Shown here one piece after another: positions 9,341 through 17,799 of a DNA stretch of 64,000 nt (within the stretch, counting starts at the first letter, position 1; every line of letters begins with the position of its first letter). A program made the translations under genes and the position numbers. This stretch comes from JALZKA01 sp963717635 (GTDB lineage: Bacteria > Actinomycetota > Thermoleophilia > Solirubrobacterales > 70-9): positions 2,170,001-2,234,000 of the forward strand of contig OY970347.1 of assembly GCA_963717635.1 (NCBI GenBank), read 5' to 3'. The notes under the pieces were generated by a model that saw only the letters and a program-made list of their open reading frames with translations, searched no databases and was not told where the DNA came from.

Positions 9341-10929
9341 CGTGCCGCCTCCCGGTCATCGATCAGGAAGTTCATGAGCGACCGCATCTCGCGCATCCGC
9401 GCGGTCTCCTCGCCGGTGTCGGCAGGCGGGGCGGGATCGCCGGCGTCGGGCTCGACCGGCGCCGGCGCCGGCGCCGGCGGCTCCGGTTTGTCGGAGCGCG
9501 ATCCACGCGACCCGCCCAGCAGCGGGGCGAGGCTCTTGAGCAGGTCGCGGGCACCGTTGTCAGCCCTCCGGCTCCGGGGCGGCTCTACCGTCTTGTTGAA
9601 CCTCGCAATGGCCCGCGCGAAGGCGCGCTCCTGAGCCCGGGCCACCGCCGGAGCGATGGCCGTGTCGAGGAACTCAGCCGTGCAACCGGCCTCCGGAACG
9701 GTCTCGTAGTCCACGCAGTTGTTCAGCGGCAGGAGCGCGCGCATGAAGTGGCCGAGCGAGTCGAAGCCGTTCGCGATCCCGACCGAGTTGTAGACCAGCC
9801 TCGTCACGTAGTCGAAGCCATCGGTGCGGCGCATCGTCTTCAGCAGTGCCCGCAGGTTGAGGGCGCCGGGCTTGGTGGCGCGAGCCAGGTCGCGAAGGTC
9901 GATCAGGATCGGATCCGAGGCCACGATGTCGCCCTGGCTCGCCTCGGCGGCGTCGCCGAGCGACGAGAGCGCTCCGATCGAGGCGCGCGAGAACGGGCCC
10001 AGCGCCTCGGTCGCCCTGGTCAGCGAGGGGGCGGCCCCACCTAGGTCCGCGAACACCGGCTCCGCCTGGTCGGAGAAGGCGGCAAGGCGTGGCATCGTCA
10101 AGCGCAGCTCGCGCAGAAACGCGGGGAGCCGCTCGAAGCCGGCCTCGAGCTCGGTGCGCCTCTCCGCCGTAGCTCGCGCGGTCTCGTTCGCCGAGTTGAT
10201 GAAGCCGCCCAGGTGCGCGCGCTCGCGCGCGAGCGGCGCCAGCGAGGCGTCGCCGTCGCTTGCGAGGTCGGCGAGGCGACGGTTCTGCTTGGCCAGGATC
10301 GCGAGCACCTCGTTCGTCTGCCGAAGGGCGGGGTTAGCGCGCTCGACGATTTCCTCGAGGTCCTCACCGCGAGCCGCGAGGCCCGCGCCGAGCTCGTTCA
10401 GAATGAGCCGGAAGCGGTCCGGGTACGGCTCCTCCATGATGTTGTTCAGCAGGTCGAGGTCAACGGACTTCGAGGTTCGCTCGACCGGAAGCAGGTACTC
10501 GCCCTCGCCGGGCTCGCCCTCGGTTACCTGCTCGAGCGGCGGCGGCGCCTCCGAGCCCGGCGCGCGCGGCTGGGTCGGCTTGCACTCGACGAACTTCTCA
10601 CCGAGCAATGACTGAGGCCGGATCACGCACGAGGCGTCGGCTCGGAAGTCCTGGAATCCCGACTCGGAGATCTGCATCACGACGACCGCCTTGCCGGACT
10701 CGGCGCTGCCGTCCTCGTGGATCACCTCGCCGACCTCGGAGACGTCAACCTCCGAGATCGTCCCGACGTTCGCGCCCGCGATCCGGACCTCCTCCCCCTG
10801 CACGAGGAAGCTGCCGTTGTCGAAGATCGCGCGAACCTCGTACGAGTCTCCTTCGCCAACCCCGGGCGCGCTCAGCGCGAGACCGGCGCCGCCGGCCACC
10901 AACACCGCAATCACGGCAAGGCGCCTCAT
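9337..10929 (-). CDS. MCE-family protein, second gene of the mce operon
   Basis: At 530 residues this is the longest MCE protein of the operon. It has an N-terminal hydrophobic segment (AVIAVLVAGGAGLAL) and an MCE domain with VRIAGANVGTISEVDVSE and SLLGEKFVECKP. It carries an insertion (about 65-90) and a longer loop before the KSVDLDLLNNIMEEP helix. The C-terminal 80 residues are Pro/Ala/Arg-rich, encoded partly by a GCCGGC repeat near 9460, and end in MRSLMNFLIDDREAAR. The proline-rich tail is unusual and may extend into the cell wall (inference). It begins with ATG overlapping the first gene (ATGA). Confidence 0.9.
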   Translation of the reverse strand: MRRLAVIAVLVAGGAGLALSAPGVGEGDSYEVRAIFDNGSFLVQGEEVRIAGANVGTISEVDVSEVGEVIHEDGSAESGKAVVVMQISESGFQDFRADASCVIRPQSLLGEKFVECKPTQPRAPGSEAPPPLEQVTEGEPGEGEYLLPVERTSKSVDLDLLNNIMEEPYPDRFRLILNELGAGLAARGEDLEEIVERANPALRQTNEVLAILAKQNRRLADLASDGDASLAPLARERAHLGGFINSANETARATAERRTELEAGFERLPAFLRELRLTMPRLAAFSDQAEPVFADLGGAAPSLTRATEALGPFSRASIGALSSLGDAAEASQGDIVASDPILIDLRDLARATKPGALNLRALLKTMRRTDGFDYVTRLVYNSVGIANGFDSLGHFMRALLPLNNCVDYETVPEAGCTAEFLDTAIAPAVARAQERAFARAIARFNKTVEPPRSRRADNGARDLLKSLAPLLGGSRGSRSDKPEPPAPAPAPVEPDAGDPAPPADTGEETARMREMRSLMNFLIDDREAAR

Positions 10930-12347
10930 CCCGGCGGCACCTGGGTGGGATCGCAGATGCCCGCGAGCGCACCGTCGTCGTCGAACGGGTTTGAGAGCGG
11001 GATCGCCTGGGTCGCACCGCCCGGGCAGCGAGTGAACGGGCCGGTGCCGAACTGCGGTTCCATGTAGTCGTTCAGCTGGTCGGCGGGCGGAATCGGGATC
11101 AGGTCGCTGGTCAGGGCGTCGCCGTCGTCGTCGCCGTCCACCGGGTCGTCCCAGGTAAAGAGGTTCGCGCCGGCGGGCTGGACCCGGATGTAGTGACCGT
11201 TGGCGTCGTAGGAAGCGGCGGCCTGACCCAGCCCGGCAAGCCAGCCCAAGAGGTCAGGCGTATACGGCCGCAGGATTTCGAGCTCGTCCTGGGTCTGGTC
11301 CATCGCGTCCAGCGCCCGAGGCACTGCGTCGTTTGCGGCGGCCCGGGTGCGCGGCAGCGTCCGGAGCGCGTCGGTCAGGTCGTTTCTGGCTCCCTGCTTG
11401 CCAAAGACGTCACTCAGGTCGCCCACAACCGGCACCGCCTTCTGAGCCACCGGTCGCAGCTCACGCAGGAACGGCGCCAGGTCCTCGGTCGTGCGCCCGG
11501 TGGTCGCGACCAGCGGGTCGAGGTCGTCGAGCGCCGCCCGCAGGTTCACGAAGGTCGTGTTGGCCTGTCGCATCGCGGGTGGCAGGGCCGCGAGCGAGCG
11601 ATCGAGTGCCGAGTTCTCGGCCGCGATCGCGCCCAGAGCCTGGTTCGCGTTCGACGTCAGCTCGGAGAGGTCGTCGCGGCGCTCGGCGACGGCGCCCAGT
11701 ACCCGTGAGCCTCCTGCCAGGAACCGCTCAAAGGCGACTTGGTCGCGGTTCAGCTCGGCCAGGAGCCGCCGGGTGGAATCCAGGCCGGGGGCGAGAAACT
11801 TGTAGGACCTGTTCGCCTCCACCTCGGCGCCGGCGTAGATCGTCGCCTGGCCGTCGATGACGTCGCGCAGCGCACGACGGGTGGGGTCGTCGAACAGGTC
11901 GAAGAGCTGGTCCAGGTCGACCGGCGAGGTGGTCTCGTCGGCCGCCAGCGTCGCACCCTCGGGCAGCTCCGCCCCCGAGTCGGGCCCCATGTGGAGGGCC
12001 ACGTAGCGGTTCGCGATCCCCGACAGCGAGGTCAGGCGGATCTGTGCCGTCGTTTCCTCCCTCAGCGGCCGGTCGAGCGTGACGCGCACCTCAGCTTGGC
12101 CGTCGTCGGTCAGCTCGATCTCGTCGACGGAGCCCACCGCCTGACCGGCGACCAGCACCTGGTTTCCGGGAACGAGCTGACCGCCGGTCTCGAACTGCAG
12201 CTTGTACTGGTGGCCGTCACCGTCGCCGAACAGGGTCAGGACGACCAGCGCCGCGCCGGCCATCAGCGCGACCACCGCCACCACGCGCGCAAGGGCGTTT
12301 CCTTCCTGGCCTATTTCGGTTCGCGCGCGAGCATCGTGCTCAGGCAT
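10926..12347 (-). CDS. MCE-family protein, first gene of the mce operon
   Basis: This first MCE protein of the operon has 473 residues. A short cytoplasmic tail is followed by a membrane helix (VVAVVALMAGAALVVLTLFG). The MCE domain has VLVAGQAVGSVDEIELTDDG and GIANRYVALHMGPDSG. The shared VDLDQLFDLFDDPTRRALRDVI helix follows, then an extended helical part and NGHYIRVQPAG near the C-terminus. In canonical mce operons two YrbE permease genes stand in front of the first mce gene. Here only 120 nt separate it from rsmI, so the permease must be encoded elsewhere or be missing. The promoter probably lies in that gap. Confidence 0.9.
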   Translation of the reverse strand: MPEHDARARTEIGQEGNALARVVAVVALMAGAALVVLTLFGDGDGHQYKLQFETGGQLVPGNQVLVAGQAVGSVDEIELTDDGQAEVRVTLDRPLREETTAQIRLTSLSGIANRYVALHMGPDSGAELPEGATLAADETTSPVDLDQLFDLFDDPTRRALRDVIDGQATIYAGAEVEANRSYKFLAPGLDSTRRLLAELNRDQVAFERFLAGGSRVLGAVAERRDDLSELTSNANQALGAIAAENSALDRSLAALPPAMRQANTTFVNLRAALDDLDPLVATTGRTTEDLAPFLRELRPVAQKAVPVVGDLSDVFGKQGARNDLTDALRTLPRTRAAANDAVPRALDAMDQTQDELEILRPYTPDLLGWLAGLGQAAASYDANGHYIRVQPAGANLFTWDDPVDGDDDGDALTSDLIPIPPADQLNDYMEPQFGTGPFTRCPGGATQAIPLSNPFDDDGALAGICDPTQVPPG

Positions 12348-12467
12348 CCGGGAACGCGTCCTTTCGCTCCGTCTAACTCCTCCGGAGGATCGTAACCCTG
12401 CGAGACCGGTGCGAGCCTCGGTTTACTACGGATACGAGCCCGGCCTTAACCCAGGGCTAACTGGCGC

Positions 12468-13295
12468 CTACTCCCGCGGCTCGCGACCCGTCAGCGCCGT
12501 GTAGAGGTCGTTCGCTCGGGTCCCGGTGAGCGCGGCCACCACGCTGGCCGCCGCCCGGGGCCGGGCACCGGACTGGACCAGGCGGCGAAGCGCATCGACC
12601 GCGAAGGCGATGTCGGGCGCCGACGCCGTCCTGCTCGCCGCCGGCCCGATCACGACCACGATCTCGCCCTTGACCTCGGAGCGGAAGCGGCGAGCCAGCT
12701 CGGCCAGGCTGCCCCGCACGACGTCCTCGTGCATCTTGGTCAATTCGCGGCAGACCGCCGCCGGGCGGTCGGGCGCCAGCGCCGCGAGCGCCGCCAATGA
12801 GTCCGGCAGCCGGCGCGGCGACTCGAACGCGACGACGGTCTCGCCGCCGCCAAGGACCCGTTCGAGCTCGCCCGCTCGGCGCGGTAGGAAGCCCTCGAAG
12901 CGCCAGCGGTCGGTGGGCAACCCGGACGCGACCAGCGCCGTGGTCACCGCCGATGGCCCGGGCAGGACCTCGATCTCCAGGCCGCGCTCGATGCAGGCCT
13001 GGATCAGCCGGTAGCCGGGGTCCGAGATCGCGGGAGTCCCCGCGTCGGAGATCAAGACGACCTTGGCCCCACGCTCGATTGCCTGGGCGAGCTGGCGCGC
13101 GCGATCGGCCTCGTTGCCCTCGTGGTTGGAGACCAACCGCGGACGCTTGATCTCAAGGCGCTCGTACAGAAGGCCCGTGCGTCGTGTGTCCTCGCAGGCC
13201 ACGATGTCGGCTTCGGCCAGCGCGCGGCGAGCGCGGTCGCTCAGGTCCTCGAGGTTCCCGATCGGAGTCGGGCACACCGTCAGGCGGCCTGGCAT
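12468..13295 (-). CDS. rsmI: 16S rRNA (cytidine(1402)-2'-O)-methyltransferase
   Basis: This SAM-dependent tetrapyrrole-methylase-fold enzyme of 275 residues 2'-O-methylates C1402 of 16S rRNA. Diagnostic segments are CPTPIGNLEDLSDRA at the start, ACEDTRRTGLL, LISDAGTPAISDPGY and VLPGPSAVTTALVASGLPTD, then FEGFLPRR and CRELTKMHEDVVRG. These match RsmI (YraL) along its whole length. Its ATG shares one base with the stop of the ROK kinase gene (TGATG), so the two are translationally coupled. The mce operon follows 120 nt downstream on the same strand. Confidence 0.96.
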   Translation of the reverse strand: MPGRLTVCPTPIGNLEDLSDRARRALAEADIVACEDTRRTGLLYERLEIKRPRLVSNHEGNEADRARQLAQAIERGAKVVLISDAGTPAISDPGYRLIQACIERGLEIEVLPGPSAVTTALVASGLPTDRWRFEGFLPRRAGELERVLGGGETVVAFESPRRLPDSLAALAALAPDRPAAVCRELTKMHEDVVRGSLAELARRFRSEVKGEIVVVIGPAASRTASAPDIAFAVDALRRLVQSGARPRAAASVVAALTGTRANDLYTALTGREPRE

Positions 13296-14281
13296 CAGGG
13301 GACCCCTTCGAGCGTTTCGAGCGCCATCGTCGCGGCGCCGATCATGCCCGCTTCCGCCCCGAGCTCGGCGGCCACCACGTCGGTCTGGTTCATCGGTGGC
13401 AACGCGCGCGCCCGCATCTCCTCGCGAGCTGGCCCCAGCAGCAGCTCACCCGCCGCCATCACGCCGCCGCCGACCACGATCACGTCGGGTTCGAAGACGT
13501 TCGCCAGCCCGCTCATCGCGACCCCGATCCGGCGGCCGATCGTCGCCAGGGCGGTCACGGCCACCTCGTCGCCCGCGATCGCCGCCAGCGTCGCCGCCCG
13601 GCCGTCGACCACGTCGCCCGCCGCCAGCAGCCTGCCCAGCGCCGACTCGGGGTGGCGCTCGGCGGCTGCGCGGGCCTCCCGTCCCAGCGCGGTGCCGGAC
13701 GCCACGGCCTCGACGCAGCCCTGGTTCGGGCAGTTCCCCTGACAGCGCGGGCCGTCGGCTTCGATCACGATGTGGCCGAGCTCGGCGCCGGCGCCCGTCG
13801 ATCCCCTGTAGACCTGCCCGTCCAGGATCAGGCCGCCCCCGATCCCGGTGCCGATCGTCAACAGCACCGCGTTGGCCGCGCCCCTGGCGGCACCCCAGCG
13901 GTGCTCGGCGAGCGCCGCGACGTTGCCGTCGTTGTCGACCTCGACCGGGAGGCCGAGGCGCTCCGACATCAGGTCGCGGATCGGCACGTCGACGATCGGC
14001 AGATTGACGGCGCTGATCGCCAGGCCCCGCGCCCGGTCGATCGTGCAGGGGATACCCAGCCCGATCGAGCGGACCCGTGGCTGCGCGGCGACCGCAGCGC
14101 GGAGCTCGCCTTCCAGGGTGTCCAGGATCTCGTCGGTGGTGCGGTCGACGCTCGGGGCTTCAGAGCGGTGGAGGACGTCGGGCCCGTCGGCAACCACTCC
14201 GACCAGCATCTTCGTGCCGCCCAGATCGACGCCGATTGCCGCGCCCGCGTCATTCGTCCCAGCTGAAGGTTCCGCGCCCAT
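13295..14281 (-). CDS. ROK-family sugar kinase, probable glucokinase
   Basis: This 328-residue ROK kinase probably phosphorylates glucose with ATP in the cytoplasm. It shows the N-terminal phosphate-binding GVDLGGTKMLVGVV, the catalytic VDNDGNVAALAEHRWGAARG and the TIGTGIGGGLILDG motif. The ROK signature is followed by the zinc cluster GPRCQGNCPNQGCVEAVASG, and a VIVVGGGVM motif follows near the C-terminus. Glucokinase is the commonest function for actinobacterial ROK kinases of this length without an N-terminal HTH domain, but another hexose or aminosugar is possible. The LCP gene is divergent, 19 nt away. Confidence 0.9.
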   Translation of the reverse strand: MGAEPSAGTNDAGAAIGVDLGGTKMLVGVVADGPDVLHRSEAPSVDRTTDEILDTLEGELRAAVAAQPRVRSIGLGIPCTIDRARGLAISAVNLPIVDVPIRDLMSERLGLPVEVDNDGNVAALAEHRWGAARGAANAVLLTIGTGIGGGLILDGQVYRGSTGAGAELGHIVIEADGPRCQGNCPNQGCVEAVASGTALGREARAAAERHPESALGRLLAAGDVVDGRAATLAAIAGDEVAVTALATIGRRIGVAMSGLANVFEPDVIVVGGGVMAAGELLLGPAREEMRARALPPMNQTDVVAAELGAEAGMIGAATMALETLEGVP

Positions 14282-14300
14282 CAGCGAGTATTTCTAGTGA

Positions 14301-15476
14301 ATGCCACCCGACGACGAGGGGAACCGTCCCGAGCGCCCCGACTACAAGGTCTATCGCGCGCGGCGTCGCTTCAGCGCGCCCGACCTCGATTCACTGCGTA
14401 AAAAGGTCGGCCGGAAGGCCAGCGAGAGACCCCCGAAGGTGCCCCGGCGCCCCGGCGCGGCCAGGCCCGATCGGCAGGGCCGGCCGTGGCTCAAGTGGAT
14501 CGGCCTGACCGTCGGAGGTTGGCTGCTCCTCAGCCTTCTGGCGTTCGCGATCTCGGCCACGATCCAGAAGTCGAAGCTGGCCGACACCGGCGACGCGCTC
14601 TCGAGCAACCCGCTGATGGCTGTGTTCCCGCAGAACATCCTGGTTCTCGGCACCGACGTCCGCGACTCGGAGTTCGCTTCTTCCGAGGCCGAGTCCGAGG
14701 AGTGCGTCGACGCGGCGGCCACCGGCGGGCCCACCCTGGACTGCGCCGACGGAGCCCGGGCCGACTCGATCATGGTCCTGCGCGCGGGCGGCGGCGCGTT
14801 CGAGAAGCTCTCGATTCCGCGCGACACCCTGGCCGCGATCCCCGAGTTCGGCAACGACAAGATCAACGCCGCGTACCGGTTCGGTGGCGCCGAGCTGATG
14901 ATCGAAACGGTCGAGCAGTTGCTCGGCATCGAGATCAACCACGTCGCGATCGTCGACTTCGCCGGGTTTCGCGACCTGATCGATGCGCTCGGCGGCATCG
15001 ACATCACCCTGGATCGAAAGGTCTGCAACCAGATTTCCGGCGGCACGTTCGAGATCAAGCTCGGGCCCGGGGAGGTCCACCTGAACGGCGACAAGGCGCT
15101 GGCGCTTGCCCGGACCCGCACCTCCACCTGCGGCCCGCCGATCGACGACCTCGACCGCACCGGCTTCCAGCAGCTCATCATCCAGGGCATGAAGGGCCGC
15201 CTCACCGACCCGCTGCGGATCCCGATCAACTTCGTCAAGGGGCCGCTGATCGGCTGGAACGCGCCGAAGGCGTTCGTCAGCGACATGGGCGCGATCGCGA
15301 TGCCCCAGTTCGTGTTCGCCGCGGCGATCGGCGGCAGCTCGGGCACCGAGGTCCTCGAGCCCGCCGACGTCAGCGCGAACCCGTTGTTCGTCCCGGTCGA
15401 GAACTGCATCGAGGCCGTCCGCAAGCTGACCGGCGACCCACCCGAGAACGACCCGGTCTGCAGCCCGTCGAGCTAG
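14301..15476 (+). CDS. LytR-CpsA-Psr (LCP) family cell-wall glycopolymer transferase
   Basis: This 391-residue LCP protein is expected to attach glycopolymers to peptidoglycan at the outer face of the membrane. A basic cytoplasmic tail of about 60 residues precedes one membrane helix (WIGLTVGGWLLLSLLAFAI). The LCP domain shows NILVLGTDVRD, RADSIMVLR, LSIPRDTLAAIPEFGNDKIN, VDFAGFRDLIDALGGID and LNGDKALALARTR, including the conserved Arg/Asp residues that bind polyprenyl pyrophosphate. A Cys pair sits in the loop ECVDAAATGGPTLDC. The ATG is only 19 nt from the divergent ROK gene. The stop TAG lies in a CTAG shared with the convergent fmdB-like gene. Confidence 0.93.
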   Translation: MPPDDEGNRPERPDYKVYRARRRFSAPDLDSLRKKVGRKASERPPKVPRRPGAARPDRQGRPWLKWIGLTVGGWLLLSLLAFAISATIQKSKLADTGDALSSNPLMAVFPQNILVLGTDVRDSEFASSEAESEECVDAAATGGPTLDCADGARADSIMVLRAGGGAFEKLSIPRDTLAAIPEFGNDKINAAYRFGGAELMIETVEQLLGIEINHVAIVDFAGFRDLIDALGGIDITLDRKVCNQISGGTFEIKLGPGEVHLNGDKALALARTRTSTCGPPIDDLDRTGFQQLIIQGMKGRLTDPLRIPINFVKGPLIGWNAPKAFVSDMGAIAMPQFVFAAAIGGSSGTEVLEPADVSANPLFVPVENCIEAVRKLTGDPPENDPVCSPSS

Positions 15477-15823
15477 TCGCTCGAGCTCGAAGACTTGCTC
15501 GACTCAGAGCTCTTCGAAGAGCTCGAATCGGAGCCTGAGTCGGATGAGCCCTTGTCCGAGGAGCTCTTGTCGGACGAGCTCTTCTCGGACGAGCTCTTCT
15601 CCGACGAGTCCGAGCTGCCGTCGCCCGAGGCGGCGTTCTTCGCTCCCTTACGCGCGTAGTCGGTCGTGTAGAAGCCTGATCCCTTGAAGTGCACGGCCGG
15701 GGCGCTCAGCACGCGCTCGCAGGCGGCGCCGCACTCGACGCATTCGGTGAGCGAGTCCTCGTGCATCGACTCGAAGACCTCGAAGCGGTGGCCCTTCGCG
15801 CAGCGGTACTCATAGATCGGCAT
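15473..15823 (-). CDS. FmdB-family zinc-ribbon protein with Ser/Lys/Asp repeat tail
   Basis: This 116-residue protein begins MPIYEYRCAKGHRFE, the hallmark of the FmdB/CxxC_CxxC zinc-ribbon family, with a second knuckle CVECGAAC. VLSAPAVHFKGSGFYTTDYA completes the family core by about residue 65. The last 45 residues are a low-complexity tail of Ser with Lys, Glu and Asp, partly a 5-residue repeat S-[ED]-K-S-S. The function of the family is not established; a regulatory or metal role is usually assumed. A GATAAT box lies 9 nt before the ATG. The 3' end shares CTAG with the convergent LCP gene. Confidence 0.88.
   Translation of the reverse strand: MPIYEYRCAKGHRFEVFESMHEDSLTECVECGAACERVLSAPAVHFKGSGFYTTDYARKGAKNAASGDGSSDSSEKSSSEKSSSDKSSSDKGSSDSGSDSSSSKSSESSKSSSSSD
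15546..15605 (-). repeat. Four 15-bp tandem repeats inside the fmdB-like gene
   Basis: Four consecutive 15-bp units (15546, 15561, 15576 and 15591), each close to GAGCTCTTCTCGGAC on the plus strand, encode four copies of a five-residue S-[ED]-K-S-S type unit. Copies differ at one to three positions. Such repeats can change copy number by slippage without shifting the reading frame. Confidence 0.8.
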
Positions 15824-15832
15824 CGCGCGGCG

Positions 15833-15838
15833 ATTATC
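15833..15838 (-). promoter_or_regulatory. Possible -10 box of the fmdB-like gene (GATAAT)
   Basis: GATAAT on the minus strand (five of six matches to TATAAT) lies 9 nt before the ATG at 15823. The spacing fits a very short or absent leader. No clear -35 box is seen. Confidence 0.4.
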
Positions 15839-15866
15839 GCAGCGCCCGTCGATAGCCTGATGCGCG

Positions 15867-17240
15867 ATGAGCGAGCAGCCCGAGGCGCCGGCCGGCGTGA
15901 CCATGGACGAGATCGTCGCGCTCTGCAAGCGCCGCGGCTTTGTGTTCCCGTCGTCTGAGATCTACGGCGGGCTCGGCTCCACGTATGACTACGGGCACTA
16001 CGGCGTCCTGCTCAAGCAGAACGTGAAGGACGAGTGGTGGCGCTCGATGCTGGCCGACCGCGACGACATCGTCGCCCTGGATTCGGCGATCCTCCAGCAC
16101 CCCAAGGTCTGGGAGGCGTCCGGCCACCTCGCCGGCTTCACCGACCCGATGGTGGACTGCAAGACCTGCAAGCTGCGCTTCCGCGCCGACCAGCTCGAGG
16201 ACGCGGCCTGCGGCCAGAAGCCCTCGAAGCGGCCGGGCGAGGGGCCCGACTGTGAGCTGACCGACGCGCGCGAGTTCAACCTGATGTTCGAGACCACGGT
16301 CGGACCGGTCAAGGACTCGGGCTCGGTCGCCTACCTGCGCCCGGAGACGGCGCAGGGCATCTTCATCAACTTCAAGAACGTCCTCCAGTTCGCCCGCAAG
16401 AAGCCGCCGTTCGGAATCGCCCAGGTCGGCAAATCGTTTCGCAACGAGATCACGCCAGGCAACTTCATCTTCCGGACCCGCGAGTTCGAGCAGATGGAGA
16501 TGGAATTCTTCGTCCCGCCCGGCGACGCCGAGACCTGGTTCGAGCACTGGTGCGAGGCCCGCTTCGAGTGGTACAAGGCGCTCGGGATCAGGCCGGACAT
16601 GCTGCGCCTGCGCCCCCATGACGCCGACGAGCTCTCGCACTACTCGTCCGGGACTTCGGACGTCGAGTACCTGTTCCCGATCGGCTGGTCGGAGCTGGAG
16701 GGGGTCGCCAACCGCGGCGACTTCGACCTCACCCAGCACGCCAAGTTCTCCGGCGAGAAGCTCGAGTACTTCGACCAGCAGTCGGGCGAGCGCTACGTCC
16801 CGCACGTGATCGAGCCCGCTGCCGGCGCCGACCGCGCGACGCTGGCGTTCCTGGTCGACGCCTACGAGATCGAGGAGGTCGAGGAGCGGAAGCGGACCGT
16901 GCTGCGCCTGCACCCGAAGCTGGCCCCGGTCAAGGTCGCCGTGCTGCCCCTCGTCTCGCGCGACGGCATGCCCGAGCGGGCCCGGGAGATCTTCGCGGAG
17001 CTGCGGCCGCTGATGCAGGCCGAGTACGACGAGGGCGGCTCGATCGGCAAGCGCTACCGGCGCCAGGACGAGATCGGGACTCCGTGGGGCGTCACCGTCG
17101 ACGGCCAGACGCTGGAGGACGGCACCGTCACCCTGCGCGACCGCGACTCGCTCGCGCAGGAGCGCGTGGCGGCGGAGGGCCTCGGCGACCTCCTGAGCAC
17201 CAAGCTCGCCGAGCCCTGGGTCAGCCCGAAGCCGAGCTGA
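15867..17240 (+). CDS. glyQS: Glycyl-tRNA synthetase, single-chain type
   Basis: This class II glycyl-tRNA synthetase of 457 residues is of the dimeric alpha2 type found in actinobacteria and eukaryotes. It shows CKRRGFVFPSSEIYGG, the motif-2 region VGKSFRNEITP followed by FRTREFEQMEMEFF, and motif 3 in GVANRGDFDLTQH. The C-terminal anticodon-binding domain includes VLPLVSRDGM and GTPWGVTVDG. A CKTCKLRFRADQLEDAACG insertion forms a Cys-rich element. The ATG start is preceded by TAGCCT 8 nt upstream. The last 20 bp overlap the convergent MOSC gene. The gene is essential for glycine incorporation. Confidence 0.98.
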   Translation: MSEQPEAPAGVTMDEIVALCKRRGFVFPSSEIYGGLGSTYDYGHYGVLLKQNVKDEWWRSMLADRDDIVALDSAILQHPKVWEASGHLAGFTDPMVDCKTCKLRFRADQLEDAACGQKPSKRPGEGPDCELTDAREFNLMFETTVGPVKDSGSVAYLRPETAQGIFINFKNVLQFARKKPPFGIAQVGKSFRNEITPGNFIFRTREFEQMEMEFFVPPGDAETWFEHWCEARFEWYKALGIRPDMLRLRPHDADELSHYSSGTSDVEYLFPIGWSELEGVANRGDFDLTQHAKFSGEKLEYFDQQSGERYVPHVIEPAAGADRATLAFLVDAYEIEEVEERKRTVLRLHPKLAPVKVAVLPLVSRDGMPERAREIFAELRPLMQAEYDEGGSIGKRYRRQDEIGTPWGVTVDGQTLEDGTVTLRDRDSLAQERVAAEGLGDLLSTKLAEPWVSPKPS

Positions 17241-17790
17241 CCTTGCGGACCTCGTCGCCCCGGGCGATCGCGCCCGGCGCGACCACCCGTGCGTTCAGGC
17301 CGCGCAGCCGCAGCTCGCGACCGGTCTGAGAGTTCACGAGCTTCAGGGCGTCCACGCCAAAGCGTCGCGAGAACTTACCGCAGCCCAGGTGCGGCGCCTT
17401 GCTGACCTCGAGGACCGCGCCGCCGATAGCCAGACGGGTTCCGGAGGGCAGGTTGTCCTGGCTGAGGTCAAGATCGACGTAGAGCTGGTCGCCGGCCTGC
17501 GCCCACCGCTCGCGCTCCGAGCCGCCGGCCACGAGCGCCGCTGCGCGCGCGTTCATCACCGTCACCTGGGCCTCCGGGTTTGGTCCACCGTCCGCGGTCG
17601 AGGAGCTCGAGCGGCTGACCCACATGTCGCCCACCAGGCCCCCGCGCAGCTCGAGCTCGGCGTTCGTCATGAGCTGGCGCTGCTCCTCAGCCGGCCTGCG
17701 CACGATCAGCTCGAGCGTGCCCGCGTCGGCGGGCGCTGCACGCACGTCGTCGAGGCCGGCTGCGAGCTCCGAGAGCGCGAGGTGAGGCAC
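17221..17790 (-). CDS. MOSC-domain protein
   Basis: This 189-residue MOSC-domain protein belongs to the fold shared with the molybdenum-cofactor sulfurase C-terminus and YiiM-like proteins. The core motif is APHLGCGKFSRRFG with the conserved Cys, followed by LRGLNARVVAPGAIARGDEV, the typical end of a MOSC domain. The N-terminal half holds the first beta strands (GTLELIVRRP, GGLVGDMWVSR). MOSC proteins handle sulfur or pyranopterin-bound substrates, but no substrate can be assigned. The gene overlaps the end of glyQS by 20 bp on the opposite strand and stands 9 nt upstream-facing from the TetR stop in the same direction. Confidence 0.88.
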   Translation of the reverse strand: MPHLALSELAAGLDDVRAAPADAGTLELIVRRPAEEQRQLMTNAELELRGGLVGDMWVSRSSSSTADGGPNPEAQVTVMNARAAALVAGGSERERWAQAGDQLYVDLDLSQDNLPSGTRLAIGGAVLEVSKAPHLGCGKFSRRFGVDALKLVNSQTGRELRLRGLNARVVAPGAIARGDEVRKVSSASG

Positions 17791-17799
17791 GGACCGAGG

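Noticed and set aside
9455..9480. GCCGGC repeat as a regulatory or mobile repeat
   Set aside because: It is in frame and simply encodes the Pro/Ala run of the second MCE protein.
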